Assembly: GCF_004022265.1 (NCBI RefSeq)
Contig: NZ_SAVB01000007.1
Location: forward strand, 62,001-126,000
Source: Paenirhodobacter ferrireducens
Lineage (GTDB): Bacteria > Pseudomonadota > Alphaproteobacteria > Rhodobacterales > Rhodobacteraceae
Direction: 5' to 3'
Length of the DNA stretch: 64,000 nucleotides
In this document: one piece after another, positions 33,000 through 41,002 of the stretch
How the letters are laid out: every line of letters begins with the position of its first letter
How positions within the stretch are numbered: the first letter of the stretch is position 1
Translations under genes and position numbers: made by a program
Notes under the pieces: model-generated
Databases searched by the model: none
Told to the model about the DNA's origin: nothing
The model's input: the letters and a program-made list of their open reading frames with translations, nothing else

Positions 33000-34289
33000 T
33001 CACACCTCGGCAAACAAAAGGGCGGGGGTTTCCAGCAGCTCCCTGAGCCGCTGCACGAAGACGGCGCCGTCCCAGCCGTCGACGACGCGATGATCGAAGC
33101 TGCACGACAGGTTCATCATCGGTCGCGGCTCGAAGCCGATGCCGGTCCAGAACAACCTCTGGGCGATCCGGTTCACCCCGATGATCGCGACCTCGGGCAG
33201 GTTCAGGATCGGGGTGGTGGCGATCGCGCCAAGCGCCCCGAGCGAGGTGATGGTGATGGTCGAGCCGCTCAGTTCCTCGCGGGTGGCGGTGCCGCCGCGC
33301 GCGGCCTCGGCCAGGCGGGCGATCTCGGCCGCGGTCTCGCCGAGCCCGAGCGCCTCGGCATGGCGCAGCACCGGCACGACGAGGCCCGAGGGCGTCTGCG
33401 TCGCGATCCCGAGATGGACGGCGCCGAAGCGGCGCAGCCGCGCCGGCCCCTGTGTGGCGTCGGTCAGGTGATGCGCGTTCAGCCCGGGCTGATCGGCCAC
33501 GGCGCAGACGATCGCCCGCGCGAGGAAAGGCAGCAGCGTCAGCCGCGCCGCGCCGGGGCGGGCAGCGGCGCGGGCATTGAGCCGCGCGCGCAGGGTTTCG
33601 AGCGCGCTGACCTCGACCTCCTCGACGATGGTGATATGGGGTACCGCCGTTGCGGCTTGCATCCGGTCCGAGATCTTGCGGCGCAGCCCGATCACCGGGA
33701 TTTCCTCGACCGACAGGTTGCGCCGCCGTCCGCCCCTGGCTGCGGCGGGCTCGAAGCTCTCGACATCGGTGCGCAGGATCCGCCCGCCGGGGCCGGTGCC
33801 GGTGATCTGCCGCAGATCGAGGCCGCGCTCGCGGGCGAGGGCACGCACCGAGGGGGCGGCGAGCGGCCGGTCCGGGATCGCAGAGGGCTGTGCCGGGGCG
33901 GCGGAGGGCTGTGCGGCGGTCGGGCGGGACGGAGGCGGGACCTCGGGCCGGGCCGGGGCCGCGGCAGAAGCCGGGGCGGGGGCCGGCGGGGCCTCGGGCC
34001 GGGGTACGGGGCGGGCTGCGGGCGGCGTCGCTTCGGCATTGCCCGCGCCCTCGACCTCAAGGCGCATCAGCTCGGCGCCGACCGCAAGCACCGTGCCCGG
34101 CGCGGCGGCGCAGGCGATCACCCGGCCCGCGACCGGAGCCGGGATCTCGACCGTCGCCTTGTCGGTCATCACCGCCGCGATCGGCTGGTCCTCGGCCACC
34201 AGATCACCCGGCGCTACGAGCCATTCGGCGATTTCGGTTTCGGCGATCCCCTCGCCGATATCGGGCACCCGGATCAGGTAAACTCCCAT
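33000..34289 (-). CDS. bkdB: Branched-chain 2-oxoacid dehydrogenase E2 (lipoamide acyltransferase)
   Basis: 429 residues from ATG 34289; upstream in-frame codons lie inside the E1 beta gene. One lipoyl domain with the modified lysine in VMTDKATVEIPAP (K44), an Ala/Pro-rich linker (~residues 85-150), a peripheral subunit-binding domain (PSVRALARERGLDLRQI then GTGPGGRI), and the catalytic domain ending with the acyltransferase motif SFDHRVVDGWDGA. Transfers the acyl group from E1 to CoA giving isobutyryl-, isovaleryl- or 2-methylbutyryl-CoA. Two bp from E1 beta stop. Confidence 0.92.
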   Translation of the reverse strand: MGVYLIRVPDIGEGIAETEIAEWLVAPGDLVAEDQPIAAVMTDKATVEIPAPVAGRVIACAAAPGTVLAVGAELMRLEVEGAGNAEATPPAARPVPRPEAPPAPAPASAAAPARPEVPPPSRPTAAQPSAAPAQPSAIPDRPLAAPSVRALARERGLDLRQITGTGPGGRILRTDVESFEPAAARGGRRRNLSVEEIPVIGLRRKISDRMQAATAVPHITIVEEVEVSALETLRARLNARAAARPGAARLTLLPFLARAIVCAVADQPGLNAHHLTDATQGPARLRRFGAVHLGIATQTPSGLVVPVLRHAEALGLGETAAEIARLAEAARGGTATREELSGSTITITSLGALGAIATTPILNLPEVAIIGVNRIAQRLFWTGIGFEPRPMMNLSCSFDHRVVDGWDGAVFVQRLRELLETPALLFAEV

Positions 34290-34291
34290 GC

Positions 34292-35305
34292 TCAGGTCTC
34301 CATCACGCGCCGGCAGGCGGCGGCAACCCGCGCCGGGCCGGGGAAATAATCCCATTCCGCGGTATGCGGGTAAGGGGTGTCCCATCCCGCGACCCGTTCG
34401 ACCGGGGCCTCGAGATGCCAGAAGCACTCGGCCTGCACCTGCGCCGCAAGCTCGGCGCCAAAGCCCGAGGTCAGCGTCGCCTCGTGCACGATCACGCAGC
34501 GCCCGGTCCTGCGCACTGAGGTCGTGATCGTCTCGAGATCGAGCGGCAGCAGCGTGCGCAGGTCGATCACCTCGGCGTCGATCCCGGTCTCGGCGACCGC
34601 GGCAAGCGCGACATGCACCATCGTGCCATAGGCGAGCACGGTGAGCTGCGTCCCCGCCCGCCGGATCGCCGCCTGCCCGAGCGGCAGGTGATAGCGCCCC
34701 TTGGGCACCTCGGCGAGGGGATGGCCGCGCCAGGGCGTCACCGGGCGGTCGTGATGGCCGTCGAAGGGGCCGTTGTAGAGCCGCTTCGGCTCGAGGAAGA
34801 TCACCGGGTCGGGGTCGTCGATCGCGGCGAGCAGCAGGCCCTTGGCGTCGTAGGGGGTCGAGGGCACCACCGTCTTCAGCCCGGTGACATGGGTGAAGAG
34901 CGCCTCGGTGCTCTGGCTGTGGGTCTGCCCGCCGAAGATGCCGCCGCCGGTCGGCATCCGCACCACGAGCGGGCAGGTGAATTCGCCCGCGGTGCGATAG
35001 CGCATCCGCGCCGCCTCGGAGACGATCTGGTCATAGGCCGGGTACATGTAGTCGGCGAACTGGATCTCGACCACCGGGCGGCGGCCGAAGGCGGCCATGC
35101 CGATTGCCGCGCCGACGATGCCCAGTTCGGAAATCGGCGTGTCGAAGCAGCGCGCGACGCCGTGCTTTTGCTGCAACCCGGCGGTGCAGCGGAAGACCCC
35201 GCCAAAATAGCCCACATCCTCACCGAACAGGGTGACGCGCGAATCCTCGGTCAGCGCCAGGTCGAGCGCGTCGCGGATCGCCTCGATCATCGTCATCGTG
35301 GCCAT
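34292..35305 (-). CDS. bkdA2: Branched-chain 2-oxoacid dehydrogenase E1 beta
   Basis: 337 residues from ATG 35305, 1 bp after E1 alpha's stop. Transketolase-pyrimidine half (MIEAIRDALDLALTEDSRVTLFGEDVGYFGGVF, quoted as the region 5-37; EIQFADYMYPAYDQI) and C-terminal transketolase domain (VIDLRTLLPLD; HEATLTSGFGAELAAQV). Completes the thiamine-diphosphate site at the alpha/beta interface. Family-typical length. Confidence 0.93.
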   Translation of the reverse strand: MATMTMIEAIRDALDLALTEDSRVTLFGEDVGYFGGVFRCTAGLQQKHGVARCFDTPISELGIVGAAIGMAAFGRRPVVEIQFADYMYPAYDQIVSEAARMRYRTAGEFTCPLVVRMPTGGGIFGGQTHSQSTEALFTHVTGLKTVVPSTPYDAKGLLLAAIDDPDPVIFLEPKRLYNGPFDGHHDRPVTPWRGHPLAEVPKGRYHLPLGQAAIRRAGTQLTVLAYGTMVHVALAAVAETGIDAEVIDLRTLLPLDLETITTSVRRTGRCVIVHEATLTSGFGAELAAQVQAECFWHLEAPVERVAGWDTPYPHTAEWDYFPGPARVAAACRRVMET

Positions 35306-35306
35306 T

Positions 35307-36548
35307 TCAGAACCCCGCTTGCTGGCGCTGACGCCGCAGATGCGGCGGCATCTCGGCATAGACGTCGTCGAACATCTCGGCTGGGCTCGGCCGGCGGCCC
35401 TGGTGCAGGGTGCCGATCGCCTCGGCCTGCTTTTGCGCCTCGATGACGCCCGCAAGGATCTCGGCCTCGGCCTGGGCGTGGCGCTCGGCACTCCAGACCC
35501 CGCGCGCGATCAGGTGGTCGCGCAGCCGCGCGACCGGATCGCCCAGCGGCCAGCTCGCGCCCTCGTCCGAGGGGCGATAGGCCGAGGGATCGTCCGAGGT
35601 CGAATGCCCCGCGGCGCGGTAGGTCACGTGTTCGATCAGCGTCGGGCCGAGGTTGCGCCGCGCGCGCTCGGCCGCCCAGCGGGCCGCCGCGACGACGGCG
35701 AGGTAATCATTGCCATCGACGCGCAGGGCGGGAATGCCGAAGCCATGACCGCGTGCGGCGAAGGTGCCGACGCTGCCGCGCGCCACCTCCTGATAGGTCG
35801 AGATCGCCCATTGGTTGTTGACGATGTTGAGGATCACCGGCACCCGATAGCTCGAGGCGAAGACAAGTGCGGCGTGAAAATCGCTTTCTGCGGTCGAGCC
35901 ATCGCCGATCCAGGCCGCGGCGATCGCCTCTGCGCCCGAAAGCGCCGAGCCCATCGCCCAGCCCACCGCCTGGATGTATTGCGTGCCGAGGTTGCCCGAG
36001 ATCGAGAAGAAGCCGTGCGCCTTCGACGAATAAAGCACCGGCAGCTGGCGGCCGCGCCCCGGATCGCCGTCATTGCCGTAGACCTGGCACATCATCGTGC
36101 CGATCGGATAGCCCGAGGCGATCAGCAACCCCGCCTGGCGATAGGTGGGGAAGTTCATGTCGCCCGGGCGCAGCGCGCGCTGGAAGGCACAGGAAATCGC
36201 CTCCTCGCCCAGGTGCTGCATGTAGAAGGAGGTCTTCTGCTGGCGCTGCGCGAGCAGCATCCGCGCGTCATAGGCGCGCAAGGTGAGCATGTGGCGCAGC
36301 CCTTCGAGCTGCGCGGCATCGTCAAGCGCCAGCGCCTCGGCCCAGGGGCCGCGCGCCTCGCCGGCATCGTCGAGGATGCGGATCATGCCGAAGGCAAGAT
36401 CGCGCATCTCCTCGGCCGGGGTGTCGACCGGCGGACGGCGCATGGCACCGGCCTCGGGCACCGGGAAATCCGAGAAATCGGGCGCGGTGCCGGGGCGCGC
36501 GTGCGGGGCACCGAAGGTCAGGCGCAGCGGCGGGGCGGCAGGATCCAT
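35307..36548 (-). CDS. bkdA1: Branched-chain 2-oxoacid dehydrogenase E1 alpha
   Basis: 413 residues from ATG 36548, two bases after the stop of the ACT-like gene, with the ribosome site GGAGGAGGT inside that gene's end. TPP motif AWIGDGSTAESDFHAALVFA through NIVNNQWAIST (residues ~220-260), substrate loop YRAAGHSTSDDPSAYR. Decarboxylates the 2-oxoacids of valine, leucine and isoleucine. N-terminal ~60 residues match bacterial BkdA1, which is longer than pyruvate E1 alpha. Confidence 0.93.
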   Translation of the reverse strand: MDPAAPPLRLTFGAPHARPGTAPDFSDFPVPEAGAMRRPPVDTPAEEMRDLAFGMIRILDDAGEARGPWAEALALDDAAQLEGLRHMLTLRAYDARMLLAQRQQKTSFYMQHLGEEAISCAFQRALRPGDMNFPTYRQAGLLIASGYPIGTMMCQVYGNDGDPGRGRQLPVLYSSKAHGFFSISGNLGTQYIQAVGWAMGSALSGAEAIAAAWIGDGSTAESDFHAALVFASSYRVPVILNIVNNQWAISTYQEVARGSVGTFAARGHGFGIPALRVDGNDYLAVVAAARWAAERARRNLGPTLIEHVTYRAAGHSTSDDPSAYRPSDEGASWPLGDPVARLRDHLIARGVWSAERHAQAEAEILAGVIEAQKQAEAIGTLHQGRRPSPAEMFDDVYAEMPPHLRRQRQQAGF

Positions 36549-36550
36549 GC

Positions 36551-36805
36551 TCAGACCTCCTCCGCCTGTGCCCCGACCGCGGGGCCGCCGGCGACGCCGG
36601 CCACGCCCGGCATCCGGGCCAGCCGCGCCAGATAGGTGTCGGCGGAAATCCCGCCGCGCGGGTGGAATTCGAGCCGGACCTCGGCCCGCGGCGCCTGTGC
36701 CCGGAGGCTGATCGCCTCGAGGGCGAAGCCGGCACGGGCCAGCTCGTCGAGCGCGCGCTGCAGCGCCTCGATGGCCGTGTCTGCGGTGAATGTCGCGAAG
36801 TGCAT
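36551..36805 (-). CDS. Small ACT-domain-like protein heading the bkd operon
   Basis: 84 residues from ATG 36805, the first gene of the bkd operon and translationally coupled to E1 alpha. The whole chain fits a single ACT (beta-alpha-beta-beta-alpha-beta) domain: MHFATFTADTAIEALQRALDEL, GFALEAISLRAQ, AEVRLEFHPR, LARLARMPGVAGVAGG, similar in pattern to the IlvM/IlvN small subunit of acetolactate synthase. ACT domains bind amino acids, so it may sense branched-chain amino acids and modulate the complex or its regulator. No such gene is part of the textbook bkd operon. Fold call by eye; function inferred. Confidence 0.65.
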   Translation of the reverse strand: MHFATFTADTAIEALQRALDELARAGFALEAISLRAQAPRAEVRLEFHPRGGISADTYLARLARMPGVAGVAGGPAVGAQAEEV

Positions 36806-36852
36806 CGGCCTCTCCCAATTCCGATACGATGGGAAAAGAGTGGGCCGAGTCC

Positions 36853-36864
36853 GGAAAAATTTCC
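36853..36864. promoter_or_regulatory. AT-rich palindrome in the bkdR-bkd intergenic region
   Basis: GGAAA-AA-TTTCC, a perfect palindrome midway in the 117-bp divergent region between the ACT gene (-) and the Lrp-type regulator (+). AT-rich pseudo-palindromes of this kind are typical Lrp/BkdR targets. Confidence 0.45.
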
Positions 36865-36922
36865 TTTCAATGATTTTATATTCTAGCCTTTCGCCAAAAG
36901 AAAATTCTGGAGGGAGGCCGGA

Positions 36923-37405
36923 ATGAAAGATGAAACATCCGGAGTGGGGCTTGATGCGATCGATCGGCGCATCCTGCGCGAGCTGAGTCGCGACGGCCGT
37001 CTGTCGAATGCGGCGCTGGCCGAGCGCGTGGGGCTGTCGCCAAGCCCGTGCTGGCAGCGCACCCGCCGGCTCGAGTCCGAGGGCTATATCCGCGGCTATG
37101 CGGCGGTGCTCGACGGCGCGAAGCTTGGCGTTCCCGAGACGGTGCTGATCGAGGTCACGCTCGACCGCCACGACGACGCGGTGCTGGAAACCTTCGGGCG
37201 GCAGATGGCGGGGATGCCCGAGGTGATCGAGGTCTGGCTGGTCACCGGCGAATACGACTACATCCTCAAGGTGGCGGTGAACGGCACGCGCGGCTATGAG
37301 GAATTCCTGCACAAACGTCTGTACCGGGTGCCGGGGATCCGCAATTCCCGCTCGAGCTTCGCGCTGCGCTGTCTGAAATCGGGGGGCGTGCCGGTGCCGG
37401 ACTGA
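36923..37405 (+). CDS. bkdR: Lrp/AsnC-family regulator, BkdR-like
   Basis: 160 residues from ATG 36923 (GGAGGGAGG upstream). AsnC HTH (LDAIDRRILRELSRDGRLS then LAERVGLSPSPCWQRTRRLESEG) and a RAM domain (VWLVTGEYDYILKVAVNGTRGYEEF). Divergent from the bkd operon exactly as BkdR is in Pseudomonas, where it activates bkd in response to branched-chain amino acids. About 30-40% of its pattern is shared with the Lrp protein at 5965, judging by eye, but the context differs. Confidence 0.88.
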   Translation: MKDETSGVGLDAIDRRILRELSRDGRLSNAALAERVGLSPSPCWQRTRRLESEGYIRGYAAVLDGAKLGVPETVLIEVTLDRHDDAVLETFGRQMAGMPEVIEVWLVTGEYDYILKVAVNGTRGYEEFLHKRLYRVPGIRNSRSSFALRCLKSGGVPVPD

Positions 37406-37436
37406 CCGCCGCTGTCGCGAGCGGGGCCGGGCCGGT

Positions 37437-38354
37437 CTAGACGATCAGCCCTTCCGCCGCGCGCTCGATCGCCGCGATCAGAGCGCGGGTCTGGGCCGAG
37501 GGTTCGTCGGTGTCGCGCAAGGTGATGCCGACTGGCCCGCCGAGCAACTCGTTGCGGATCGGCAGGATGGCGAGGGTGCCGGCCTCGACCTCGGTCTGCA
37601 CGACCCCCTCGGAGATGAACCACACCACATCGGACTGCCGCACGACCTCGCGGCCGAAGGCCAGCGAGACATTCTCGAAGGCGGGCTGCGGATCGCCGAT
37701 GCCGACCGATTGCAGCCATTGCCGAACCGAGGCCGAGATCAGCGCGCCGCGTGGCGGCAGCATCAGCGGGTAATGGGTCAGGGCGCCATAGTCCCAGTCC
37801 TGCCGCAGCAGCGGATGATCGGCGCGCACCACCGGGACGACGCGCTCCCAATAGAGCGAACGGAAGCGCAGCGTGTCGGCGCTTCCCGCCGGCGGCATCC
37901 GGCCGACGACGAGATCGAGCTGTCCCTCGCGCAGCAGCGACAGCAGCAGCCAGTTCGGGCCGGTCATCACATCAAGCAGAACCTCGGGAAAATCGCCGTG
38001 ATAGGCAAGCGCCGCACGCGGCACGAGCCCGGTTGCGGCGGTGGGCAGCACGCCGGCCCGCACCACCGGACGCGGCTGCGGCGGATCGAGCACCAGCCGC
38101 TGCGCCAGCTCGAGATCGGCCATCGCGGCGCCGACATGGCTTTGGAAGACCCGCCCCGCGGCATTCAGGCTGAGGCTGCGCCCCGAGCGGTCGAAAAGCG
38201 CGGTACCGACGATCTCTTCGAGGTCGCGGATCGTCTTCGAGGCGGCGGGCTGCGACACGTTCAGCGCCGCCGCCGCGGCGGACAGGCTGCCAAGACGCGC
38301 GGTTTCGAGGAAGCAGCGAAAATGGCGCATGCGAAGGTGGGGATGCAGCATCAT
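37437..38354 (-). CDS. pcaQ: LysR-type activator of the pca operon, PcaQ
   Basis: 305 residues from ATG 38354. HTH SLSAAAAALNVSQPAASKTIRDLEEIVG (residues ~22-50, quoted in part) and effector domain. PcaQ senses beta-carboxy-cis,cis-muconate and activates pcaDCHGB. Divergent from pcaD, and the intergenic region holds ATAACC-N4-GGTTAT, which matches the PcaQ box described in Sinorhizobium/Agrobacterium. The N-terminal leader before RHFRCF has the length seen in known PcaQ proteins. Effector specificity inferred from family. Confidence 0.9.
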   Translation of the reverse strand: MMLHPHLRMRHFRCFLETARLGSLSAAAAALNVSQPAASKTIRDLEEIVGTALFDRSGRSLSLNAAGRVFQSHVGAAMADLELAQRLVLDPPQPRPVVRAGVLPTAATGLVPRAALAYHGDFPEVLLDVMTGPNWLLLSLLREGQLDLVVGRMPPAGSADTLRFRSLYWERVVPVVRADHPLLRQDWDYGALTHYPLMLPPRGALISASVRQWLQSVGIGDPQPAFENVSLAFGREVVRQSDVVWFISEGVVQTEVEAGTLAILPIRNELLGGPVGITLRDTDEPSAQTRALIAAIERAAEGLIV

Positions 38355-38370
38355 ATAACCTGTGGGTTAT
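38355..38370. promoter_or_regulatory. PcaQ box
   Basis: ATAACC-TGTG-GGTTAT, a perfect 6-bp inverted repeat with 4-nt spacer, immediately before the pcaQ ATG and 67 bp before pcaD. The published PcaQ consensus is ATAACC-N4-GGTTAA. Here the right arm is GGTTAT, making it fully symmetric. Confidence 0.85.
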
Positions 38371-38386
38371 GACATCTGTGCAAGAT

Positions 38387-38392
38387 TATAAT
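38387..38392 (+). promoter_or_regulatory. Likely -10 element of pcaDCHG
   Basis: Perfect TATAAT ~45 bp before the pcaD ATG. The region 17 bp upstream has no -35 match and overlaps the right arm of the PcaQ box, consistent with activator-dependent transcription. Confidence 0.5.
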
Positions 38393-38436
38393 TTCCGTGC
38401 CGGATAGTTCAATCTACTCTGGCCGTCGGAGGAGCC

Positions 38437-39219
38437 ATGCACACCATCAAAACGACAACGGGCGTAACCCTGCATGTCAGGGACGAGGGGCCGCGCGACG
38501 GCCGCGCCGTGATCTTCGCGAACTCGCTCGGGACCGATCTGCGGGTCTGGGATGCGCTGTTGCCGCTTCTGCCCGCGGGGTTGCGGCTGGTGCGCTTCGA
38601 CAAGCGTGGCCATGGGCTCAGCGACTGCCCGCCTGCGCCCTATGCGCTTGCCGATCTGACCGACGATGCGGCGGCGGTCTGCGACGGGCTGGACCTGCGC
38701 GAGGTGACCTTCGTCGGTCTGTCGATCGGCGGGCTGATCGGGCAGGCGCTGGCGGCGCGGCGGCCGGGGCTGCTGCGCGCGCTGGTGCTGATGGACACGG
38801 CGGCGAAGATCGGCACGGCCGAGATGTGGACGCAGAGGATCGAGGCCATTCGCACGGGCGGGATCGCCGCGCTCGAGGGGCCGATCATGGAACGCTGGTT
38901 CACCGCGCCCTATCGTGCCTCGGTGCCCGAGTTCCGGCTCTGGTGCAACATGCTCACCCGCACCCCGTGCGAGGGCTATCTCGGGTGCTGCGCCGCGATC
39001 GCCGGCGCCGATCTGACCGAGAGCACCCGCGCGCTGAGCCTGCCGGTGCTGGCGCTGGCGGGCGATCAGGACGGTTCGACCCCGCCCGATCTGGTGCGCG
39101 CCACCGCCGCGCTGTGCGGTGCGGATTTCGCGCTGATCGCGGGGGCGGGCCATCTCCCCTGTGTCGAGCAGCCGGCGCAGACGGCGCGCAAGATCGCCGA
39201 GTTTCTGGAAAGGACCTGA
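38437..39219 (+). CDS. pcaD: 3-oxoadipate enol-lactonase PcaD
   Basis: 260 residues (ATG 38437, GGAGGAG upstream). Alpha/beta hydrolase with FANSLGTDLRVWD, nucleophile S96 in GLSIGG, catalytic-His segment GAGHLPCVEQP. Hydrolyses 3-oxoadipate enol-lactone to 3-oxoadipate. First gene of pcaDCHG; 3 bp before pcaC. Clearly homologous to the copy at 2359. Confidence 0.95.
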   Translation: MHTIKTTTGVTLHVRDEGPRDGRAVIFANSLGTDLRVWDALLPLLPAGLRLVRFDKRGHGLSDCPPAPYALADLTDDAAAVCDGLDLREVTFVGLSIGGLIGQALAARRPGLLRALVLMDTAAKIGTAEMWTQRIEAIRTGGIAALEGPIMERWFTAPYRASVPEFRLWCNMLTRTPCEGYLGCCAAIAGADLTESTRALSLPVLALAGDQDGSTPPDLVRATAALCGADFALIAGAGHLPCVEQPAQTARKIAEFLERT

Positions 39220-39222
39220 GCT

Positions 39223-39615
39223 TTGACCGACGCACGCTATGAGCGGGGCATGAAGACGCGGCGCGAGGTGCTGGGCAATGCCCATGTCGACCGCGCCGAG
39301 GCCGCGAAGACGGGGTTTGATGCGCCGTTTCAGGAACTGATTGCCGTCTCGGCCTGGGGCACGGTCTGGGCCTCGGACGGGATTTCGCGCCGCGAGCGCT
39401 CGATGCTGACGCTGGCGCTGCTGGCGGCGACCGGCAATTTCGAGGAGATCCCGATGCATATCCGCGCCACCGCGCGCACCGGGGCGAGCCAGCGCGACGT
39501 GCTCGAGGCGTTCCAGCACGTGGCGATCTATGCCGGCGTGCCGCGCGCGAACCATGCGCTCAAGCTCGCCCGGCAGACCTATGCCGACATGGAGGAGGAA
39601 GCCAAACGTGACTGA
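39223..39615 (+). CDS. pcaC: 4-carboxymuconolactone decarboxylase PcaC
   Basis: 130 residues. Decarboxylates 4-carboxymuconolactone to the enol-lactone. AhpD-like helical fold; the conserved start RYERGMKTRREVLGNAHVDRA and the C-terminal EAFQHVAIYAGVPRANHAL are present. The TTG at 39223 is preferred over ATG 39250 because the conserved RYERGM would otherwise be lost, and AAAGG lies upstream. Overlaps pcaH by 8 bp. Confidence 0.94.
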   Translation: MTDARYERGMKTRREVLGNAHVDRAEAAKTGFDAPFQELIAVSAWGTVWASDGISRRERSMLTLALLAATGNFEEIPMHIRATARTGASQRDVLEAFQHVAIYAGVPRANHALKLARQTYADMEEEAKRD

Positions 39616-40336
39616 TCTCGGTCCCCTGATCCCGCGCAACCGCGCGATCCACCCCGTCCCCTACGATCCCGATTACAAGACGAGCGTGGCGCGTTCGCCG
39701 AACCTGCCGCTGTTGTCGATGGAGAGCGGCCCGTCGGAGGAGACGGGCCCGGTCTTCGGGCATGGCCGCATCGGTGCGCTCGACAACAACCTGATCCTGA
39801 ACTGGACCAAGGGCGCTGCGCCGGCGGTGGGCGAGCGGATCCTGATGCACGGCCATGTCCTTGATGAGACTGCGCGCCCGGTGCGCAATACTCTGCTCGA
39901 GATCTGGCAGGCGAATGCCGGTGGCCGCTACCGGCACAAGAAGGACAGCTATCTTGCGCCGCTCGATCCGAATTTCGGCGGCTGCGGGCGCACGCTGACC
40001 GACGAGAACGGGTATTATCAGTTCCTGACGGTGCGGCCGGGCGCCTATCCCTGGCCGAACCGCGGCAACGACTGGCGCCCGATGCACATCCATGTCTCGG
40101 TCTATGGCCACAGCTTCGGGCAACGGCTGATCACCCAGATGTATTTCGAGGGCGACCCGCTGATCGCGCATTGCCCGATCGCGCATACGATCAAGAGCCA
40201 TGGCCAGCTCGACCGTCTGGTGGCGCCGCTCGACCTCGCGCATTCGCGACCGCTCGATTTCCTGGCCTACAAGTTCGACATCGTGCTGCGCGGGCGTCGC
40301 CAGACCATGTTCGAAAACAAGCTCGAGGGGATGTGA
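39608..40336 (+). CDS. pcaH: Protocatechuate 3,4-dioxygenase beta subunit PcaH
   Basis: 242 residues from GTG 39608. Carries the complete non-heme Fe(III) ligand set: Tyr108 (GGRYRHK), Tyr147 (GAYPWPN), His160 and His162 (RPMHIHV); these match the Pseudomonas numbering (408, 447, 460, 462) less 300. Intradiol ring cleavage of protocatechuate to 3-carboxy-cis,cis-muconate. Overlaps pcaC and lies 2 bp from pcaG. Confidence 0.96.
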   Translation: MTDLGPLIPRNRAIHPVPYDPDYKTSVARSPNLPLLSMESGPSEETGPVFGHGRIGALDNNLILNWTKGAAPAVGERILMHGHVLDETARPVRNTLLEIWQANAGGRYRHKKDSYLAPLDPNFGGCGRTLTDENGYYQFLTVRPGAYPWPNRGNDWRPMHIHVSVYGHSFGQRLITQMYFEGDPLIAHCPIAHTIKSHGQLDRLVAPLDLAHSRPLDFLAYKFDIVLRGRRQTMFENKLEGM

Positions 40337-40338
40337 GA

Positions 40339-40938
40339 ATGGTTCAGAAACTCGACATGCTGCAGGAAACGCCCTCGCAGACCGCTGGACCCTATGTCCA
40401 TATCGGGCTGATGCCGTCCTATACCGGCAATGGCGGGATCTACGACGAGGAGATCGGCGTGAGCCCGATCGCGGCAGGCGCCAGGGGCGAGATCATCGAG
40501 ATCGTCGGCTCGGTCTGTGACGGCACCGGCTGGGCGCTGCGCGACGCGCTGCTCGAGAGCTGGCAGGCCGATGCTGCGGGGATCTTTCCGGGGCAGGAGG
40601 GCGCCGATCCCGGGGTTTCCGGCCATTGCCGCTTCGCCGCCGATGCGGTGAGCGGCGAGTTCACCCTGCGCACCGTCAAGCCGGGCCCGGTGCTGCATCG
40701 CTCGGGAGGGCGGCAGGCGCCGCATATCTCGCTGTGGATCGTTGCACGCGGCATCAACATCGGTCTGCAGACCCGGATCTATTTCGAGGACGAGGACAAT
40801 TCCGCCGACCCGCTGCTGGCCCGGATCGAGCAGCGCCCGCGGGTGGAGACGCTGATCGCGAAGAAGCTCGGGCCGGGGCAATACCGTTTCGACATCCGCC
40901 TGCAGGGCGCGGGCGAGACGGTGTTTCTCGACCTCTGA
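40339..40938 (+). CDS. pcaG: Protocatechuate 3,4-dioxygenase alpha subunit PcaG
   Basis: 199 residues from ATG 40339. Intradiol dioxygenase fold without the iron ligands; motifs ETPSQTAGPYVHIGL and ESWQADAAG, and APHISLWIVARGINIGLQTRIYF where the beta subunit has HIH. Assembles with PcaH as (alpha-beta)n. A G-rich hairpin lies ~25 bp downstream before pcaB. Confidence 0.95.
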   Translation: MVQKLDMLQETPSQTAGPYVHIGLMPSYTGNGGIYDEEIGVSPIAAGARGEIIEIVGSVCDGTGWALRDALLESWQADAAGIFPGQEGADPGVSGHCRFAADAVSGEFTLRTVKPGPVLHRSGGRQAPHISLWIVARGINIGLQTRIYFEDEDNSADPLLARIEQRPRVETLIAKKLGPGQYRFDIRLQGAGETVFLDL

Positions 40939-40963
40939 GCGGGGCTGTGATTGTCTGCGGCGA

Positions 40964-40977
40964 GGGGGCGGTCCCCC
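40964..40977 (+). other. Small hairpin between pcaG and pcaB
   Basis: GGGGG-CGGT-CCCCC, short stem without T-tract in the 64-bp gap; may lower pcaB expression slightly. Confidence 0.35.
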
Positions 40978-41002
40978 GGGTGAGACGGAGAAAGGCGGGG
41001 CG

